A DNA stretch of 64,000 nt from Flagellatimonas centrodinii (GTDB lineage Bacteria > Pseudomonadota > Gammaproteobacteria > Nevskiales > Nevskiaceae). Position 1 is the stretch's first letter, and every line of letters starts with the position of its first letter. Positions 11,443 through 20,508 of this stretch are shown here, piece after piece. The notes below the pieces were generated by a model. The model ran no database searches and was not told the DNA's origin. It saw only the letters and a program-made list of their open reading frames with translations. Location: positions 2,046,001 to 2,110,000 of the forward strand of contig NZ_CP092104.1 in assembly GCF_016918765.2 (NCBI RefSeq), read 5' to 3'. A program made the translations under genes and the position numbers.

Positions 11443-11508
11443 ACGGACTCCTGGAAGGCGACGACGCTCCGGGTGCGGTGTGCATCCTGAGCGCGGATCG
11501 GCCCGTAC

Positions 11509-11514
11509 TATACT
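11509..11514 (+). promoter_or_regulatory. Putative -10 element of the OmpA-like gene
   Basis: TATACT lies about 45 bases upstream of the OmpA-like start codon. The complementary strand offers TATAGT at nearly the same place, which could serve the divergent peptidase gene. No strong -35 is visible. Confidence 0.4.
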
Positions 11515-11558
11515 CGGCAGTGCGTGGGTGGTACCTCGCGCGGCATAAGGACATTCGA

Positions 11559-12827
11559 ATGAAAAGGGAGACCCGTATGCGAATTCTTCACCTTTCCGCT
11601 CTGGCGCTGTGCCTGGCGGCCGGCGTATCACAGGCCGAAAGCGACCGCTTCTACGGCGCGCTCATGGGGCACTACGTGTTCTCTGATGATGCCCGTCCCG
11701 ATCTCGATGACGCTGGAGGTTGGTCGGCGGCCCTCGGCTGGACCCTCCCGACCGACTGGGAACGAGCGCGCATCGATATCGAGTTCAGCGGCTTCGGCAG
11801 TTACATCGATCACGAAAGCGACGCCGTCAACGACTATTTCCACGGGGTCGGGTTGGATCTTCGCTGGCGCCCCTTTGCCGGCGCCGGTGTCGATCCCTAT
11901 CTGATCGGAGGCGGCGGTGCCGTCTATGAGGACACGCAGTTCCTCGACAAGACCTTCCCGATGGTCAATCTCGGCCTCGGCATGCGCGTCGCCACGCCAT
12001 TCCGCAACATCAGCCTGCGAGGCGAGACCCGTGCTTACGGCGTCTTCAACGACCGCATCGGGGTTTTTGCCACCCCGCCAAGGGCGGACGAGGATTTTTA
12101 CGTCGACACGCGGATCTCGCTGGGGGTGGAAGTGGCGTTCAGCACCGCAGTCGCGGTCGGCGACGCCGACGATGACGGCGTGATTGATGGCCGCGACCAG
12201 TGTGAAGGCACACCGCTGGGACGCGAAATCGATGGTCGTGGGTGCCCGCTGCCGGCCGACAGTGATGGTGATGGTGTCACCGATGACCGTGATGCCTGCC
12301 CTGGTACCCCGGTCGGGGTTGCAGTGCTCAGTACCGGTTGTCCCCCCGAGCCGGTGGCCGCGATGGTGACGCCGGCGCCCGCCGCGCCGCTGGATGCCGA
12401 TGGCGACGGCGTTGCCAATACCGCTGATCGTTGCCCCGATACGCCTCGCGGCATGCGGGTCGATGCCGCGGGCTGTGTGGTGCAGCAGGTGGTGGTATTT
12501 CCCGACGTCAACTTCGAGTTCGGATCCGATCGCCTGACCCCGGGCGCCCGCAACACACTCCTCAACATGGCAGGAGGGCTCCGCGGACAGCCGACCCTCA
12601 AGCTCGAGATTGCCGGCCACACCGACGCCCTGGGAACCCAGGTCTTCAACCTCAAGCTATCGCAGAAGCGCGCGGAGGCAGTGCGTGCCTACCTGATGGC
12701 CAATGGCATCGCCGGCGATCGCCTGATGGCCAACGGGTATGGCGAGGGCAATCCGGTTGCCAGCAACGCCTCGGAAGCGGGCCGTGCCGAGAACCGGCGG
12801 GTGGAGTTCCGCGTGACCTCACGCTAA
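11559..12827 (+). CDS. OmpA-family outer-membrane protein with thrombospondin type-3-like repeats
   Basis: The 422-residue protein has a signal peptide (LHLSALALCLAAGVSQA), an N-terminal eight-strand-type beta-barrel (about 25-200), three Asp-rich repeats (DADDDGVIDGRDQC, DSDGDGVTDDRDAC, DADGDGVANTADRC) that resemble calcium-binding TSP type-3 repeats, and a C-terminal OmpA domain with the peptidoglycan-binding pattern GHTDALGTQVFN. This is OprF-like organisation: a barrel tethered to peptidoglycan. Two starts are possible (ATG 11559 and ATG 11577); each has a purine-rich Shine-Dalgarno sequence. Confidence 0.9.
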   Translation: MKRETRMRILHLSALALCLAAGVSQAESDRFYGALMGHYVFSDDARPDLDDAGGWSAALGWTLPTDWERARIDIEFSGFGSYIDHESDAVNDYFHGVGLDLRWRPFAGAGVDPYLIGGGGAVYEDTQFLDKTFPMVNLGLGMRVATPFRNISLRGETRAYGVFNDRIGVFATPPRADEDFYVDTRISLGVEVAFSTAVAVGDADDDGVIDGRDQCEGTPLGREIDGRGCPLPADSDGDGVTDDRDACPGTPVGVAVLSTGCPPEPVAAMVTPAPAAPLDADGDGVANTADRCPDTPRGMRVDAAGCVVQQVVVFPDVNFEFGSDRLTPGARNTLLNMAGGLRGQPTLKLEIAGHTDALGTQVFNLKLSQKRAEAVRAYLMANGIAGDRLMANGYGEGNPVASNASEAGRAENRRVEFRVTSR

Positions 12828-12838
12828 CCGGCCGCGAT

Positions 12839-12876
12839 GCCGCCGCCGGTGGGTCGGGTTGACCGTCGGCGGCGGC
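12839..12876. terminator. GC-rich hairpin between convergent genes
   Basis: A 10-bp stem (12839-12848 with 12867-12876) around an 18-base loop follows the OmpA-like stop and precedes the end of the opposite-strand gene. No T-run follows, so a terminator role is only suggested by position. Confidence 0.35.
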
Positions 12877-12885
12877 TGGCACCGA

Positions 12886-13323
12886 TCAGGTTTCCGGCGG
12901 TTCCTCGTCGCTGAGGCCGTCGTCGGTCTCCGCCTCATCGTCGTCGAAGTCAGCGTCGAGCTGTGCCGTTAGTCGGGCCAGCTGTTCGAGATAGCCCTTG
13001 AGGATGCGCTCGCCCATGCCCTCTTCGGTCAGCTGGTATTCGATGGCGTTGCGAAGCGCCTCGGCGTCGAAATAGCGGTGCTCCGGGTCGGTGAGTTCGT
13101 CGACCTCACCGATCTGTCGCTGCCAGTGCTCGTTGATGGTGAGCACGATCAGGCGGCTGGCATCATCGGCATCGCGCTCCACCGAGACGAAATCAAACCG
13201 GTGGGACAGGCCGTCCCAGGTCACCCACTGCTCTTCCTGGCTGTCGATCCAGGTCAGCACGGCCTCGGCATATACGGCCGCAAACTTGCGGACCTGACTT
13301 TCCTCGATATGGGTCACGCTCAT
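12886..13323 (-). CDS. Conserved-looking acidic protein of unknown function downstream of lipA
   Basis: I do not recognise this 145-residue protein. It is soluble, with no signal or membrane segment, opens MSVTHIEESQVRKFAAVYAEAV, has a Trp-rich stretch (EEQWVTWDGLSHRF) and ends in a very acidic tail (about residues 122-145, mostly Asp/Glu). It starts three bases after the lipA stop on the same strand, so it is almost certainly in the lipA operon. No function should be inferred beyond that linkage. Confidence 0.75.
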   Translation of the reverse strand: MSVTHIEESQVRKFAAVYAEAVLTWIDSQEEQWVTWDGLSHRFDFVSVERDADDASRLIVLTINEHWQRQIGEVDELTDPEHRYFDAEALRNAIEYQLTEEGMGERILKGYLEQLARLTAQLDADFDDDEAETDDGLSDEEPPET

Positions 13324-13326
13324 GGC

Positions 13327-14313
13327 TCAGGCTGCCACGGTGTGCAGCACGCCCTCGGCCTGCTGGTCGGCGTGGTAGCTGGATCGCACCATCGGGCCGC
13401 TGGCGACATGGGAGAAGCCCATTTTCTCGCCGATCACACGCAGACGGTCGAACTCGTCAGGATGAACGAACCGCGCGACCGGAAGGTGGTGACGACTGGG
13501 CTGCAGGTATTGGCCCAGGGTCAGCATGTCGACCCCATGGGCACGAAGGTCCCGCATCACCTGCTCGATCTCCTCGATCTCTTCGCCGAGCCCAAGCATC
13601 AGGCCCGATTTGGTCGGAACCGCAGGGTGCAACCCCTTGAACCGCTCCAGCAGGTCCAGGCTCCAGTCGTAGTCGGAGCCGGGACGCGCCTGGCGATAGA
13701 GGCGCGGCACGGTTTCGAGGTTGTGATTGAAGACGTCCGGGGGGGCATCACGGAAGATGGTCAGCGCCGGGTCCATGCGGCCGCGGAAATCGGGGACCAG
13801 CACCTCGATCACCAGCGAGGGCGACAATACCCGCGCCTCGCGGATACAGGCAGCGAAATGGCCGGCGCCACCGTCGAGCAGGTCGTCGCGGTCGACGCTG
13901 GTGATGACCACGTAGCGCAGGCGCATGTCACGAATGGTGCGGGCCAGCTTGAGCGGCTCGTCGGCATCCAACGGATTGGGGCGGCCGTGGGCGACGTCGC
14001 AGAATGGACAGCGACGGGTGCAGATGGCGCCCATGATCATGAAAGTGGCGGTGCCCTTGCTGAAACACTCGCCGAGGTTGGGGCAGCTCGCCTCCTCACA
14101 GACGGTGTGGAGGTCATTGTCGCGGAGGGCGGCCTTGATCCGCTGAACTTCGCTGGCATCGCCGAGCTTGGCGCGAATCCAGTTCGGTTTGCGCGGCGCG
14201 CTGACGGTGGCCTCGATCTTCACCGGGATGCGCGCCATCTTGTCGGCACCGCGAAGCTTCTCGCCCGCGATCAGCGGTGCAGGGCGGCGGGATGGCGGCG
14301 TGGGTTCGGACAT
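13327..14313 (-). CDS. lipA: Lipoyl synthase LipA
   Basis: This radical SAM enzyme inserts two sulfurs into protein-bound octanoyl groups to make lipoate. The 328-residue protein contains both cluster motifs: [12 protein letters not shown] for the auxiliary sacrificial cluster and CTRRCPFCD for the SAM-binding cluster. The C-terminal RSSYHADQ motif, carrying the serine ligand, is also present. lipB is not adjacent in this window. A TACACT -10-like element on the minus strand (14344-14349) lies about 30 bases upstream. Confidence 0.95.
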   Translation of the reverse strand: MSEPTPPSRRPAPLIAGEKLRGADKMARIPVKIEATVSAPRKPNWIRAKLGDASEVQRIKAALRDNDLHTVCEEASCPNLGECFSKGTATFMIMGAICTRRCPFCDVAHGRPNPLDADEPLKLARTIRDMRLRYVVITSVDRDDLLDGGAGHFAACIREARVLSPSLVIEVLVPDFRGRMDPALTIFRDAPPDVFNHNLETVPRLYRQARPGSDYDWSLDLLERFKGLHPAVPTKSGLMLGLGEEIEEIEQVMRDLRAHGVDMLTLGQYLQPSRHHLPVARFVHPDEFDRLRVIGEKMGFSHVASGPMVRSSYHADQQAEGVLHTVAA

Positions 14314-14364
14314 ACGGGGCGCACCAACTGCAAACGGACGCGTAGTGTACCGCCGTGCCCGGGC

Positions 14365-15156
14365 TCAAGCAGTGAGATGGCGGCGGACTCGCCGGGTTGC
14401 CGGCGTCGCCTCGGCTGACGGTTGCGGTTCTGCCAGACCTGGATGCAAGCGTTGGCGAATCGCCGCTTCGGCGCTGGCGGCGAGCTCGTCGCGACCCAAT
14501 TCGGGGTGCAGCGGCGGCTCGTAGAACAGGTCGAGCCACAGGTGTCGCACCCGCAACAGGCGCCAGAGGTGCCGTACCAGTTCGTCATCACCGACGAACG
14601 CGACCACCGCCGCACCGGCCGCCGGCGATCCGTATCGCAGGGTGACGGGTTGCACCGGCCGTTGGGCCTCCACGGCTGCCGAGAACAGTCGCGGGTGGAA
14701 CGGCAGGACGTCGACGCCGCGAGTCGTGGTTCCCTCCGGAAACACGGTAACGGTGCCGCCGCCTTGCAGAAACGGGGTCAACCGCGCCAGCAACGGCCGC
14801 GACCCGCCCGTGCCCCGTCGAATGTAGAAGGTGCCGATGGCATCGGCCAGCCAGCCCGCCACCGGCCAGGTTTGCACTTCAGATTTGGCAACGAAGCGGG
14901 TCGGCTGGCTGGCGATCAGGCCGAAGATGTCAACCCAGGACACATGGTTGGCCACCACCAGGTGGCCGCCGGTGCACGGCTGTCCGTGGACCCGCAGACG
15001 AATCCCCAGAATTCGCAACAGGTGTCGGGCCCAGCGTTGGCCGATACGCTCGGGCGAGAGTCGGCGGCCGCCTTCAATGCCGAGCACAACGCAGAGCAGC
15101 AACCCCAGCAGCAGATGCGCCAGCAGCCACGGCAGGCGAAACGCACGCAGGAGCAT
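14365..15156 (-). CDS. olsA: Lyso-ornithine lipid O-acyltransferase OlsA (PlsC family)
   Basis: The 263-residue membrane-associated acyltransferase has an N-terminal hydrophobic segment (residues 5-26), the catalytic NHVSWVD box (HX4D) and the FPEGTTT phosphate-binding motif of the PlsC family. On its own this could be a generic 1-acylglycerol-3-phosphate acyltransferase. The gene starts four bases after olsB, which makes OlsA, adding the second acyl chain to lyso-ornithine lipid, the more specific reading. Both genes would be driven by the Pho box at 15990-16029. Confidence 0.8.
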   Translation of the reverse strand: MLLRAFRLPWLLAHLLLGLLLCVVLGIEGGRRLSPERIGQRWARHLLRILGIRLRVHGQPCTGGHLVVANHVSWVDIFGLIASQPTRFVAKSEVQTWPVAGWLADAIGTFYIRRGTGGSRPLLARLTPFLQGGGTVTVFPEGTTTRGVDVLPFHPRLFSAAVEAQRPVQPVTLRYGSPAAGAAVVAFVGDDELVRHLWRLLRVRHLWLDLFYEPPLHPELGRDELAASAEAAIRQRLHPGLAEPQPSAEATPATRRVRRHLTA

Positions 15157-15160
15157 GATC

Positions 15161-15946
15161 TCAGGCGGCCAGTGACGTCGGTTCGGCGGCGGTGGTCTCG
15201 CGGCCGAGGAAGTGGCGGGCGTAGCGCGGATTCAATTCCGACACGTCGAGCAGCATGAAGACATCGGCGCAGTTGAAGTCGCGATCCCAGTACGGCTCGC
15301 CACAGGCTTTGGCACCCAGTGACACATAGGCCTTGAGCAGCGGTGGCAGGCGCGTCTTGTCGGTGGGGCGGTGGTCAGCGGCCGGCAGGCGGATGTAAGG
15401 CCGTACCCGTTGGTACTCCGGCGCCAGGTACTTGCCGCGAATCTGATTGAGGATGGCGTGGGCGCTGCTACCACCGTCCTCGAGACCGATGCTGGCGCAG
15501 CCGAAGCAATAGTCGAAGCCATGACCAGTGATATAGGCGGCGATGCCCTGCCACAGGGTGGCAATGGCGGCACCCCCTCGGTATTCCGCATCGACACAGG
15601 TCCGACCGATCTCCATGACCCGGCCTGGCAGACTGTCGACCATGGCGAGATCGAATTCGCCCGAGGAATAGAAGCCACCCGCGTGCGGAGCCTGATCATC
15701 GGTAAGGATGCGGGTACAGGCGATCACCTCACCACTGAGGGTGTCGCGCACCATCAGGTGCCGACAAAAGCGATCGTACTGGTCGCAGTCGATGCCGTCG
15801 CCCTTCAATTGGGCGCCGAGCTCCCCGGCGAAGATGCGATAGCGCAGCCGCTGGGTCTCAAGCACCTCGGCGGCAGTCTGCGCGAAGCTGACCTCGAAGC
15901 GGGCACGGGGCGTAGCGGTGAACGGTGATTCGACGATGGCGGACAT
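15161..15946 (-). CDS. olsB: L-ornithine N-alpha-acyltransferase OlsB
   Basis: The 261-residue GNAT-type protein has the hallmarks of OlsB/hemolysin-like acyltransferases: RLRYRIFAGELGA near the N-terminus, VMEIGRTCVDAEYRGG and a Cys-rich FDYCFGCASIGLEDGG stretch. It transfers a 3-hydroxyacyl chain from ACP to ornithine, the first step of ornithine lipid synthesis. The start is the ATG at 15946 with GGAG seven bases upstream; the longer frame runs through the Pho box. It is followed by olsA. Induction by phosphate starvation is predicted from the upstream repeats. Confidence 0.85.
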   Translation of the reverse strand: MSAIVESPFTATPRARFEVSFAQTAAEVLETQRLRYRIFAGELGAQLKGDGIDCDQYDRFCRHLMVRDTLSGEVIACTRILTDDQAPHAGGFYSSGEFDLAMVDSLPGRVMEIGRTCVDAEYRGGAAIATLWQGIAAYITGHGFDYCFGCASIGLEDGGSSAHAILNQIRGKYLAPEYQRVRPYIRLPAADHRPTDKTRLPPLLKAYVSLGAKACGEPYWDRDFNCADVFMLLDVSELNPRYARHFLGRETTAAEPTSLAA

Positions 15947-15989
15947 GACCCATCTCCGGTTGAAGATGGCGCGAACTCTATGAAGCCGC

Positions 15990-16029
15990 CATAACGCCAA
16001 CATGACGCTGTCATGACGGTTGCATGACA
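15990..16029 (-). promoter_or_regulatory. Pho box: four 7-bp direct repeats with exact 11-bp period upstream of olsB-olsA
   Basis: Read on the minus strand, the units are TGTCATG, CGTCATG, CGTCATG and CGTTATG, starting every 11 bases with 4-base spacers. This matches the PhoB binding architecture (repeats of CTGTCAT-like heptamers in 11-bp units). The block ends 43 bases before the olsB start codon; CATAGA about 10 bases downstream could serve as the -10. Ornithine lipids replace phospholipids under phosphate limitation in other bacteria, so the context agrees. Confidence 0.8.
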
Positions 16030-16068
16030 TGCGCCAAGCCGTGGGCGAGGGCCCTGTACCCGAACGCC

Positions 16069-17217
16069 TCAGTGCCCCGCTGTGGCATCAACCCCCAGGG
16101 GAAGCCGGAAAATCGGGAAGGGGCCCGCCGCCTTGACCTGCCAGGGAAGGCGGCCCAGCACCTGATGCAGCGCTGAACAGGCGATGTAGAGGTCGCCTTC
16201 GGGGCCAAAGCTGAAGCCGTCAGGCCAGCGTAGCCGGTCCGACTGCAGCAGGGTTTCCATGCGGCCATCCGGGTACAGGACGACGATACGGGAGCCTTCG
16301 GGATCCGACAGGTAGAGGCGCCCGTCGCGGTCACTGGTGAGCCCGTCCGTCACCGTCTTCGGCGCGAACCGCTGTACCCGTTGCGCCAATGCGCCCGGCG
16401 AAAGGCTGATATCGAGCAGGTCGGCCACCTGGACGCGGTACAGGGACTGCGCGGTCACAGCGCCGAAGTAGAGCCAGTAGCCGTCACGCGAAAGCGCGAT
16501 GGAGTCGACCCCCGGACGAATGCTCAGCAGCCCCAGCACCTCCATCCGCCGGCCCTGGACTCGCGGGGTGAACTGTTCGGCCGCAACCGAAAAATGGCCC
16601 TGCAGCAGGCGCCGGGCGCGTCGTTGCTGGGTGTCATAGACGATTAAGGCCGGCGTCTGGGCAAAGAAGCTGGCGTCCGCGATGAAGACGTAACGGCCGT
16701 CTGCCGACACCTGAAAATCGTTGAGGTGGGAGCCGAGACCTGCGAGCGACCGCGGGAACCGGAATTCGTGTACGACGGCACCGTTGGCAAGGCTGAAGGC
16801 CAGCAGGCGGCCAGGCTTGAGGCCGTGGCCGCCGTTGTCGAGTGTCCACAGCCGATTTTGCTGATCGACCCGTAACGACAGAACGTCGCGGAAGGCGCGC
16901 GGCTCCCCTTCGCCGGTCTGGAAGGCAAGCGTCGGAAACGGTCTCATCTCGCCGTCAACGATCTCGACCACGCTCCACGCCGGGTGTGCCTCCGGATGCA
17001 GGGTGACGAACAGTCGGCCATCGGCGGCGACGGCGATATTGCCCGGAGGTGTCGGCAGTTCGGCCACCACCTCAAGCCGCGCCGGATCGACCAACGGCCC
17101 AGGGGCAACACGCTGGGGAAAGCTGCTGCCGCCCCCGTAGCGCAACTTGACGACGGTGATGACCACCAGTCCGAGCACGAACAGCCCGGCAGCAAGGCGG
17201 GTCAACCAACGTTTCAC
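16069..17217 (-). CDS. Membrane-anchored Yellow/major-royal-jelly-protein-like beta-propeller
   Basis: The 382-residue protein has an N-terminal membrane anchor or signal (residues 5-24) followed by a six-bladed propeller resembling the MRJP/Yellow family. Visible landmarks are [45 protein letters not shown] and [16 protein letters not shown]. Bacterial members have no settled function; some resemble lactonases. The start is GTG at 17217, overlapping the rnt stop (GTGA), which indicates translational coupling to rnt. Confidence 0.75.
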   Translation of the reverse strand: MKRWLTRLAAGLFVLGLVVITVVKLRYGGGSSFPQRVAPGPLVDPARLEVVAELPTPPGNIAVAADGRLFVTLHPEAHPAWSVVEIVDGEMRPFPTLAFQTGEGEPRAFRDVLSLRVDQQNRLWTLDNGGHGLKPGRLLAFSLANGAVVHEFRFPRSLAGLGSHLNDFQVSADGRYVFIADASFFAQTPALIVYDTQQRRARRLLQGHFSVAAEQFTPRVQGRRMEVLGLLSIRPGVDSIALSRDGYWLYFGAVTAQSLYRVQVADLLDISLSPGALAQRVQRFAPKTVTDGLTSDRDGRLYLSDPEGSRIVVLYPDGRMETLLQSDRLRWPDGFSFGPEGDLYIACSALHQVLGRLPWQVKAAGPFPIFRLPLGVDATAGH

Positions 17218-17885
17218 GGCACCACATCCGCCGCGACTGTGTCGGGCTGCTGGCGGTCGCGCGCCGCTTCGTAGAGTGGGCGCTGGGCATTGACCAGCTG
17301 GCAGAACAGATCAGCGGTTTGCTCGGCGTCATACAGCGCGCTGTGAGCCGCCGCCGGGTCGTACGGCAGCCCGGCAGCGATCAGCGAGCGCGCCAGCACC
17401 GTCTGGCCCAGCGCAGCACCGGCCAGGGTGACGGTGTCGAAGACCGAGAACGGGTGAAACGGATTGCGCTTGTAGGCGGTGCGCGCTACTGCTGCGTTGA
17501 CGAAGCCGAGGTCGAAATGGGCATTGTGGCCCACGAGGATGGCCCGCTTGCAGCCGTTTTCACTGACCGCCTGGCGGATCGGCCGGAAGATCTTCTCCAG
17601 TGCCTCGCGCTCCGGTATGGCCAGTCGCAGCGGGTTGTCGACCTTGATCCCGTTGACCTCCAGGGCCGCCTTCTCGATATTGGCGCCCTCGAACGGCACC
17701 ACATGCGCAGCCACCGTCTGCGCCCGCGTCAGCTGCCCCTGCTCGTCGATGCCGAGGATCACCGCCGCGATCTCCAGCAGCGCGTCGGTTCCGCTGTTGA
17801 ACCCGCCGGTCTCGACATCCACCACGACGGGCAGGAAGCCCCGGAAACGGTGGCCGATCTTCGGTTTTGGGGCAGGCGCGTTCAT
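17214..17885 (-). CDS. rnt: Ribonuclease T
   Basis: RNase T is the DEDD-family 3'-5' exoribonuclease that trims tRNA CCA ends and matures 5S and 23S rRNA. The 223-residue protein shows the DVETGGFN exonuclease motif (Asp, Glu), [11 protein letters not shown] and the late H-x4-D motif ([12 protein letters not shown]). Length matches the family (E. coli 215). It is divergent from argG with a very compact shared promoter region; the -10-like TACACT on the minus strand is at 17913-17918. Confidence 0.93.
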   Translation of the reverse strand: MNAPAPKPKIGHRFRGFLPVVVDVETGGFNSGTDALLEIAAVILGIDEQGQLTRAQTVAAHVVPFEGANIEKAALEVNGIKVDNPLRLAIPEREALEKIFRPIRQAVSENGCKRAILVGHNAHFDLGFVNAAVARTAYKRNPFHPFSVFDTVTLAGAALGQTVLARSLIAAGLPYDPAAAHSALYDAEQTADLFCQLVNAQRPLYEAARDRQQPDTVAADVVP

Positions 17886-17912
17886 CGTTGGGGGATACCG
17901 GCTTGGCGGGCT

Positions 17913-17934
17913 AGTGTAGCCGCGGCTCTATAAT
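17913..17934. promoter_or_regulatory. Back-to-back -10 elements of rnt and argG
   Basis: TACACT on the minus strand (17913-17918) points towards rnt, and TATAAT on the plus strand (17929-17934) points towards argG, about 40 bases before its ATG. The two hexamers are only ten bases apart, so polymerase binding at one should hinder the other. Clear -35 boxes are not visible. Confidence 0.5.
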
Positions 17935-17974
17935 ACGGGTCTTCAATTCCCTGTTCTCCGCCGGATCCTCACGC

Positions 17975-19186
17975 ATGTCAGCCATCAAGAAAGTCGCGCT
18001 CGCCTACTCCGGCGGGCTGGATACCTCCGTCATCCTCAAATGGCTGCAGGACACCTATCAATGCGAAGTGGTCACCTTCACCGCCGATATTGGGCAGGGC
18101 GAGGAACTGGATCACGTGCGACCCAAGGCAGAGCAGTTCGGGGTCAGGGAAATCTTCATCGACGATCTTCGGGAAGAGTTCGTTCGCGATTTCGTGTTCC
18201 CCATGTTCCGCGCCAATGCGGTGTACGAAGGCGAGTACCTGTTGGGCACCTCCATCGCGCGACCGCTGATCGCCAAGCGACTGGTGGAGATCGCCCGAGA
18301 GACCGGTTGCCAGGCCATCGCCCATGGCGCCACCGGCAAGGGGAACGACCAGGTCCGGTTCGAGCTGGGGGCCATCGCCCTGTGGCCGCAGGTGAAAGTG
18401 ATTGCGCCATGGCGTGAATGGGACCTCAACTCGCGCGAAAAGCTGCTCGCCTATGCGGCCGATGCCGGGATCCCCATCGCCAAGAAGAAGGATGGCGGGT
18501 CACCCTATTCCATGGACGCCAACGCCCTGCACATCAGTTACGAAGGGGGCGGGCTGGAAGATCCCTGGTGGAGCCCGGATGAAGGCGTGTGGCGCTGGAC
18601 CACCAGTCCCGAGGCGGCGCCCGAGACGGCAGAGGAGATCACCATCGGCTTCGAGCAGGGTGATGCGGTGTCGGTCAATGGCCAGGCACTGAGCCCGTTC
18701 GGCGTGCTCGACACCCTTAACGCGCTCGGCGCGAAGCACGGCATCGGGCGCCTTGACCTGGTCGAAAATCGCTATGTGGGGATCAAGAGTCGCGGCTGCT
18801 ATGAAACCCCGGGCGGCACGATTCTGCTCAAGGCGCATCGTGCCATCGAGAGCCTGTGCCTCGATCGTGAACAGGCGCATCTCAAGGACGAGCTGATGCC
18901 GCGGTATGCCACGCTGGTCTACAACGGCTACTGGTTCAGCCCCGAGCGGCAGATGCTGCAGCGGGCGATTGATGACAGCCAGACCCGGGTCAATGGTGAG
19001 GTGCGGCTGAAGCTCTACAAGGGCAGCGTTCTGGTCCTCGGACGCCGCTCGCCGGATTCCCTGTTTGACGCCAACCTGTCGACGTTTGAGGATGATCGGG
19101 GGGCGTACAACCAGAAGGACGCCGAAGGTTTCATCCGTCTGAACGGTCTGCGCCTGCGAACCGGCGCGGTGCGCGACCAACGCTAG
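17975..19186 (+). CDS. argG: Argininosuccinate synthase
   Basis: ArgG condenses citrulline and aspartate with ATP in arginine biosynthesis. The 403-residue protein carries the N-type ATP pyrophosphatase loop AYSGGLDTS near the N-terminus, and further family motifs [13 protein letters not shown] and [22 protein letters not shown]. Length is typical. The last 26 codons and the following non-coding DNA form the first unit of a 157-bp tandem repeat, so the 3' end has been duplicated without altering the complete gene. Confidence 0.97.
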   Translation: MSAIKKVALAYSGGLDTSVILKWLQDTYQCEVVTFTADIGQGEELDHVRPKAEQFGVREIFIDDLREEFVRDFVFPMFRANAVYEGEYLLGTSIARPLIAKRLVEIARETGCQAIAHGATGKGNDQVRFELGAIALWPQVKVIAPWREWDLNSREKLLAYAADAGIPIAKKKDGGSPYSMDANALHISYEGGGLEDPWWSPDEGVWRWTTSPEAAPETAEEITIGFEQGDAVSVNGQALSPFGVLDTLNALGAKHGIGRLDLVENRYVGIKSRGCYETPGGTILLKAHRAIESLCLDREQAHLKDELMPRYATLVYNGYWFSPERQMLQRAIDDSQTRVNGEVRLKLYKGSVLVLGRRSPDSLFDANLSTFEDDRGAYNQKDAEGFIRLNGLRLRTGAVRDQR

Positions 19187-19563
19187 GTTGTCCGCCAGCG
19201 CAGACGCGCCTTGCGGCCGATCCCCGGCGGTGCCGGGGCCCCTCGGCCGGGGGCACGCTGCGCACAACCAGAAGGACGCCGAAGGTTTCATCCGTTTGAA
19301 CGGTCTGCGCCTGCGGACCGGTGCGGTGCGCGACCAACGCTAGGTTGTCCGCCAGCGCAGACGCGCCTTGCGGCCGATCCCCGGCGGTGCCGGGGCCCCT
19401 CGGCCGGGGGCACGCTGCGCACAACCAGAAGGACGCCGAAGGTTTCATCCGTCTGAACGGTCTGCGCCTGCGAACCGGCGCGGTGCGCGACCAACGCTAG
19501 CTTGTCCGCCAGCGCAGACGCGCCTTGCGGCCGATCCCCGGCGGTGCCGGGGCCCCTCGGCCG
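19107..19563. repeat. 157-bp tandem repeat (about 2.9 copies) containing the argG 3' end
   Basis: Units begin at 19107, 19264 and 19421, each with ACAACCAGAAGG, and repeat with an exact 157-base period; the third is cut off at 19563. Each unit has the last 26 argG codons with stop, then a GC-rich stretch with the hairpin CCCCGGC-GGT-GCCGGGG. Copies 2 and 3 are not attached to a gene. Copy 2 differs from copy 1 at three positions, all synonymous in the argG frame; copy 3 differs from copy 1 at one base just after the stop codon. Confidence 0.93.
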
Positions 19564-19628
19564 TGATTCACGTTCAATTCAGGGCGCCACTGTCAAGGTG
19601 AGTTCGTGACTTCAGGTCACCACACGGT

Positions 19629-19647
19629 CGAGGGGCACGTCCCCTCG
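19629..19647 (+). promoter_or_regulatory. Stem-loop in the 5' leader of the BON-domain gene
   Basis: CGAGGGG-CACGT-CCCCTCG forms a perfect 7-bp stem ending 16 bases before the Shine-Dalgarno sequence of the next gene. It could shape translation or mRNA stability, or be the end of the preceding transcription unit. The rest of the gap from 19564 to 19675 shows only a second small hairpin (GTGAC-TTCAG-GTCAC). Confidence 0.4.
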
Positions 19648-19675
19648 GGCCTCCACCTGAAACAGGAGAACTGTG

Positions 19676-20014
19676 ATGAAAATGAAAACCCTCGCGCTTA
19701 CCGCCGTCCTCGGCCTCGCCGCATCCCCGATGATGGCGACGGCTGCCGGAACCCATGACGAGCCCTCGGCAATGGACCAGGCCGGCGCCTACGTTTCCGA
19801 CGCCGCACTGACCACCAAGGTCAAGGCGGCACTGGCGGCCCATGGTGAACTCAGCGCGCTGGCCATCAGCGTCGAAACCGACCAGGGCATCGTGACCCTC
19901 TCCGGTGACGTCGAGAGCGATGCCAATGCCGCGTTGGCGGAAGAAGTGGTGTCCGGACTGGATGGCGTCAAGGACGTCCACAATGCGCTGGAAGTGGACG
20001 TGCCGGCCGAGTGA
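19676..20014 (+). CDS. Periplasmic BON-domain protein (OsmY-like)
   Basis: The 112-residue protein has a signal peptide (LALTAVLGLAASPMMATAA) and a single BON domain (about residues 40-110: DAALTTKVKAALAAHGELSAL to GIVTLSGDVESDANAALAEEV). BON proteins bind phospholipid surfaces and are often osmotic- or stress-induced. I chose the ATG at 19676, seven bases after AGGAG; a GTG three bases upstream is too close to the ribosome site. It is a single gene followed by a strong terminator. Confidence 0.85.
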   Translation: MKMKTLALTAVLGLAASPMMATAAGTHDEPSAMDQAGAYVSDAALTTKVKAALAAHGELSALAISVETDQGIVTLSGDVESDANAALAEEVVSGLDGVKDVHNALEVDVPAE

Positions 20015-20044
20015 TGCGTCGTTGAAACGATCATCGTGATCGGA

Positions 20045-20076
20045 GGCTGCCGGCGATAGCGCCGGCGGCCTTTTTT
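20045..20076 (+). terminator. Rho-independent terminator after the BON-domain gene
   Basis: A 10-bp stem (20045-20054 with 20061-20070, one G-U pair) around a six-base loop is followed directly by six T residues. Confidence 0.9.
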
Positions 20077-20088
20077 GGGTCTTGCCGC

Positions 20089-20508
20089 TCAGTCCTCGAT
20101 GCGTCCGCGCAGCCGCTTGACCCGGCCCTGATGGGCCTTGCCATCGAGTCGGCGTTGACGAGACGCCCGCGTGGGCCGGGTGGGGCGTCGCGCCGGACGC
20201 ACGGTCGCCGCCTGACGCAGCAGGTCGGTCAGGCGTGCCAACGCTGCGACCCGGTTCTGTTCCTGGCTGCGGAACTCCTGTGCCTTGATCACGATCTCGC
20301 CGACGTCGGTAATGCGGTGGTCGCGCATCGCCAGCAACCGGGTCTTGACCGCCTCGGGCAACGACGAATCGCCAATATGGAAGCGCAAGTGGACGGCGGA
20401 CGACCGTTTGTTGACGTTCTGGCCGCCCGCACCCTCGGCACGGATCGCGGTGATCACCACCTCGTCGGTGGCAATCTCGAGATCGTCGGTGATCGACAAC
20501 GTAGACAC
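20089..20508 (-). CDS. arfB: Alternative ribosome-rescue factor ArfB (YaeJ), peptidyl-tRNA hydrolase
   Basis: ArfB hydrolyses peptidyl-tRNA on stalled ribosomes. The catalytic GGQ loop is intact (RAEGAGGQNVNKRSSAVHLRF), and the basic C-terminal tail that enters the mRNA channel is present (RPTRPTRASRQRRLDGKAHQ), both very like E. coli YaeJ. I propose the GTG at 20508 (about 139 residues) because it places the N-terminus level with E. coli ArfB. The frame stays open to a TTG at 20571, and neither start has a clear Shine-Dalgarno sequence. Confidence 0.88.
   Translation of the reverse strand: MSTLSITDDLEIATDEVVITAIRAEGAGGQNVNKRSSAVHLRFHIGDSSLPEAVKTRLLAMRDHRITDVGEIVIKAQEFRSQEQNRVAALARLTDLLRQAATVRPARRPTRPTRASRQRRLDGKAHQGRVKRLRGRIED

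Noticed and set aside
19131-19494. Small minus-strand frames with repeated peptides in the argG repeat
   Set aside because: They exist only because the 157-bp unit is repeated. They have no ribosome site and are antisense to argG codons.
19107-19563. Possible CRISPR array or selfish repeat
   Set aside because: Units are 157 bases, directly adjacent with no variable spacers, and clearly derive from the argG 3' end. This is a tandem duplication, not CRISPR.
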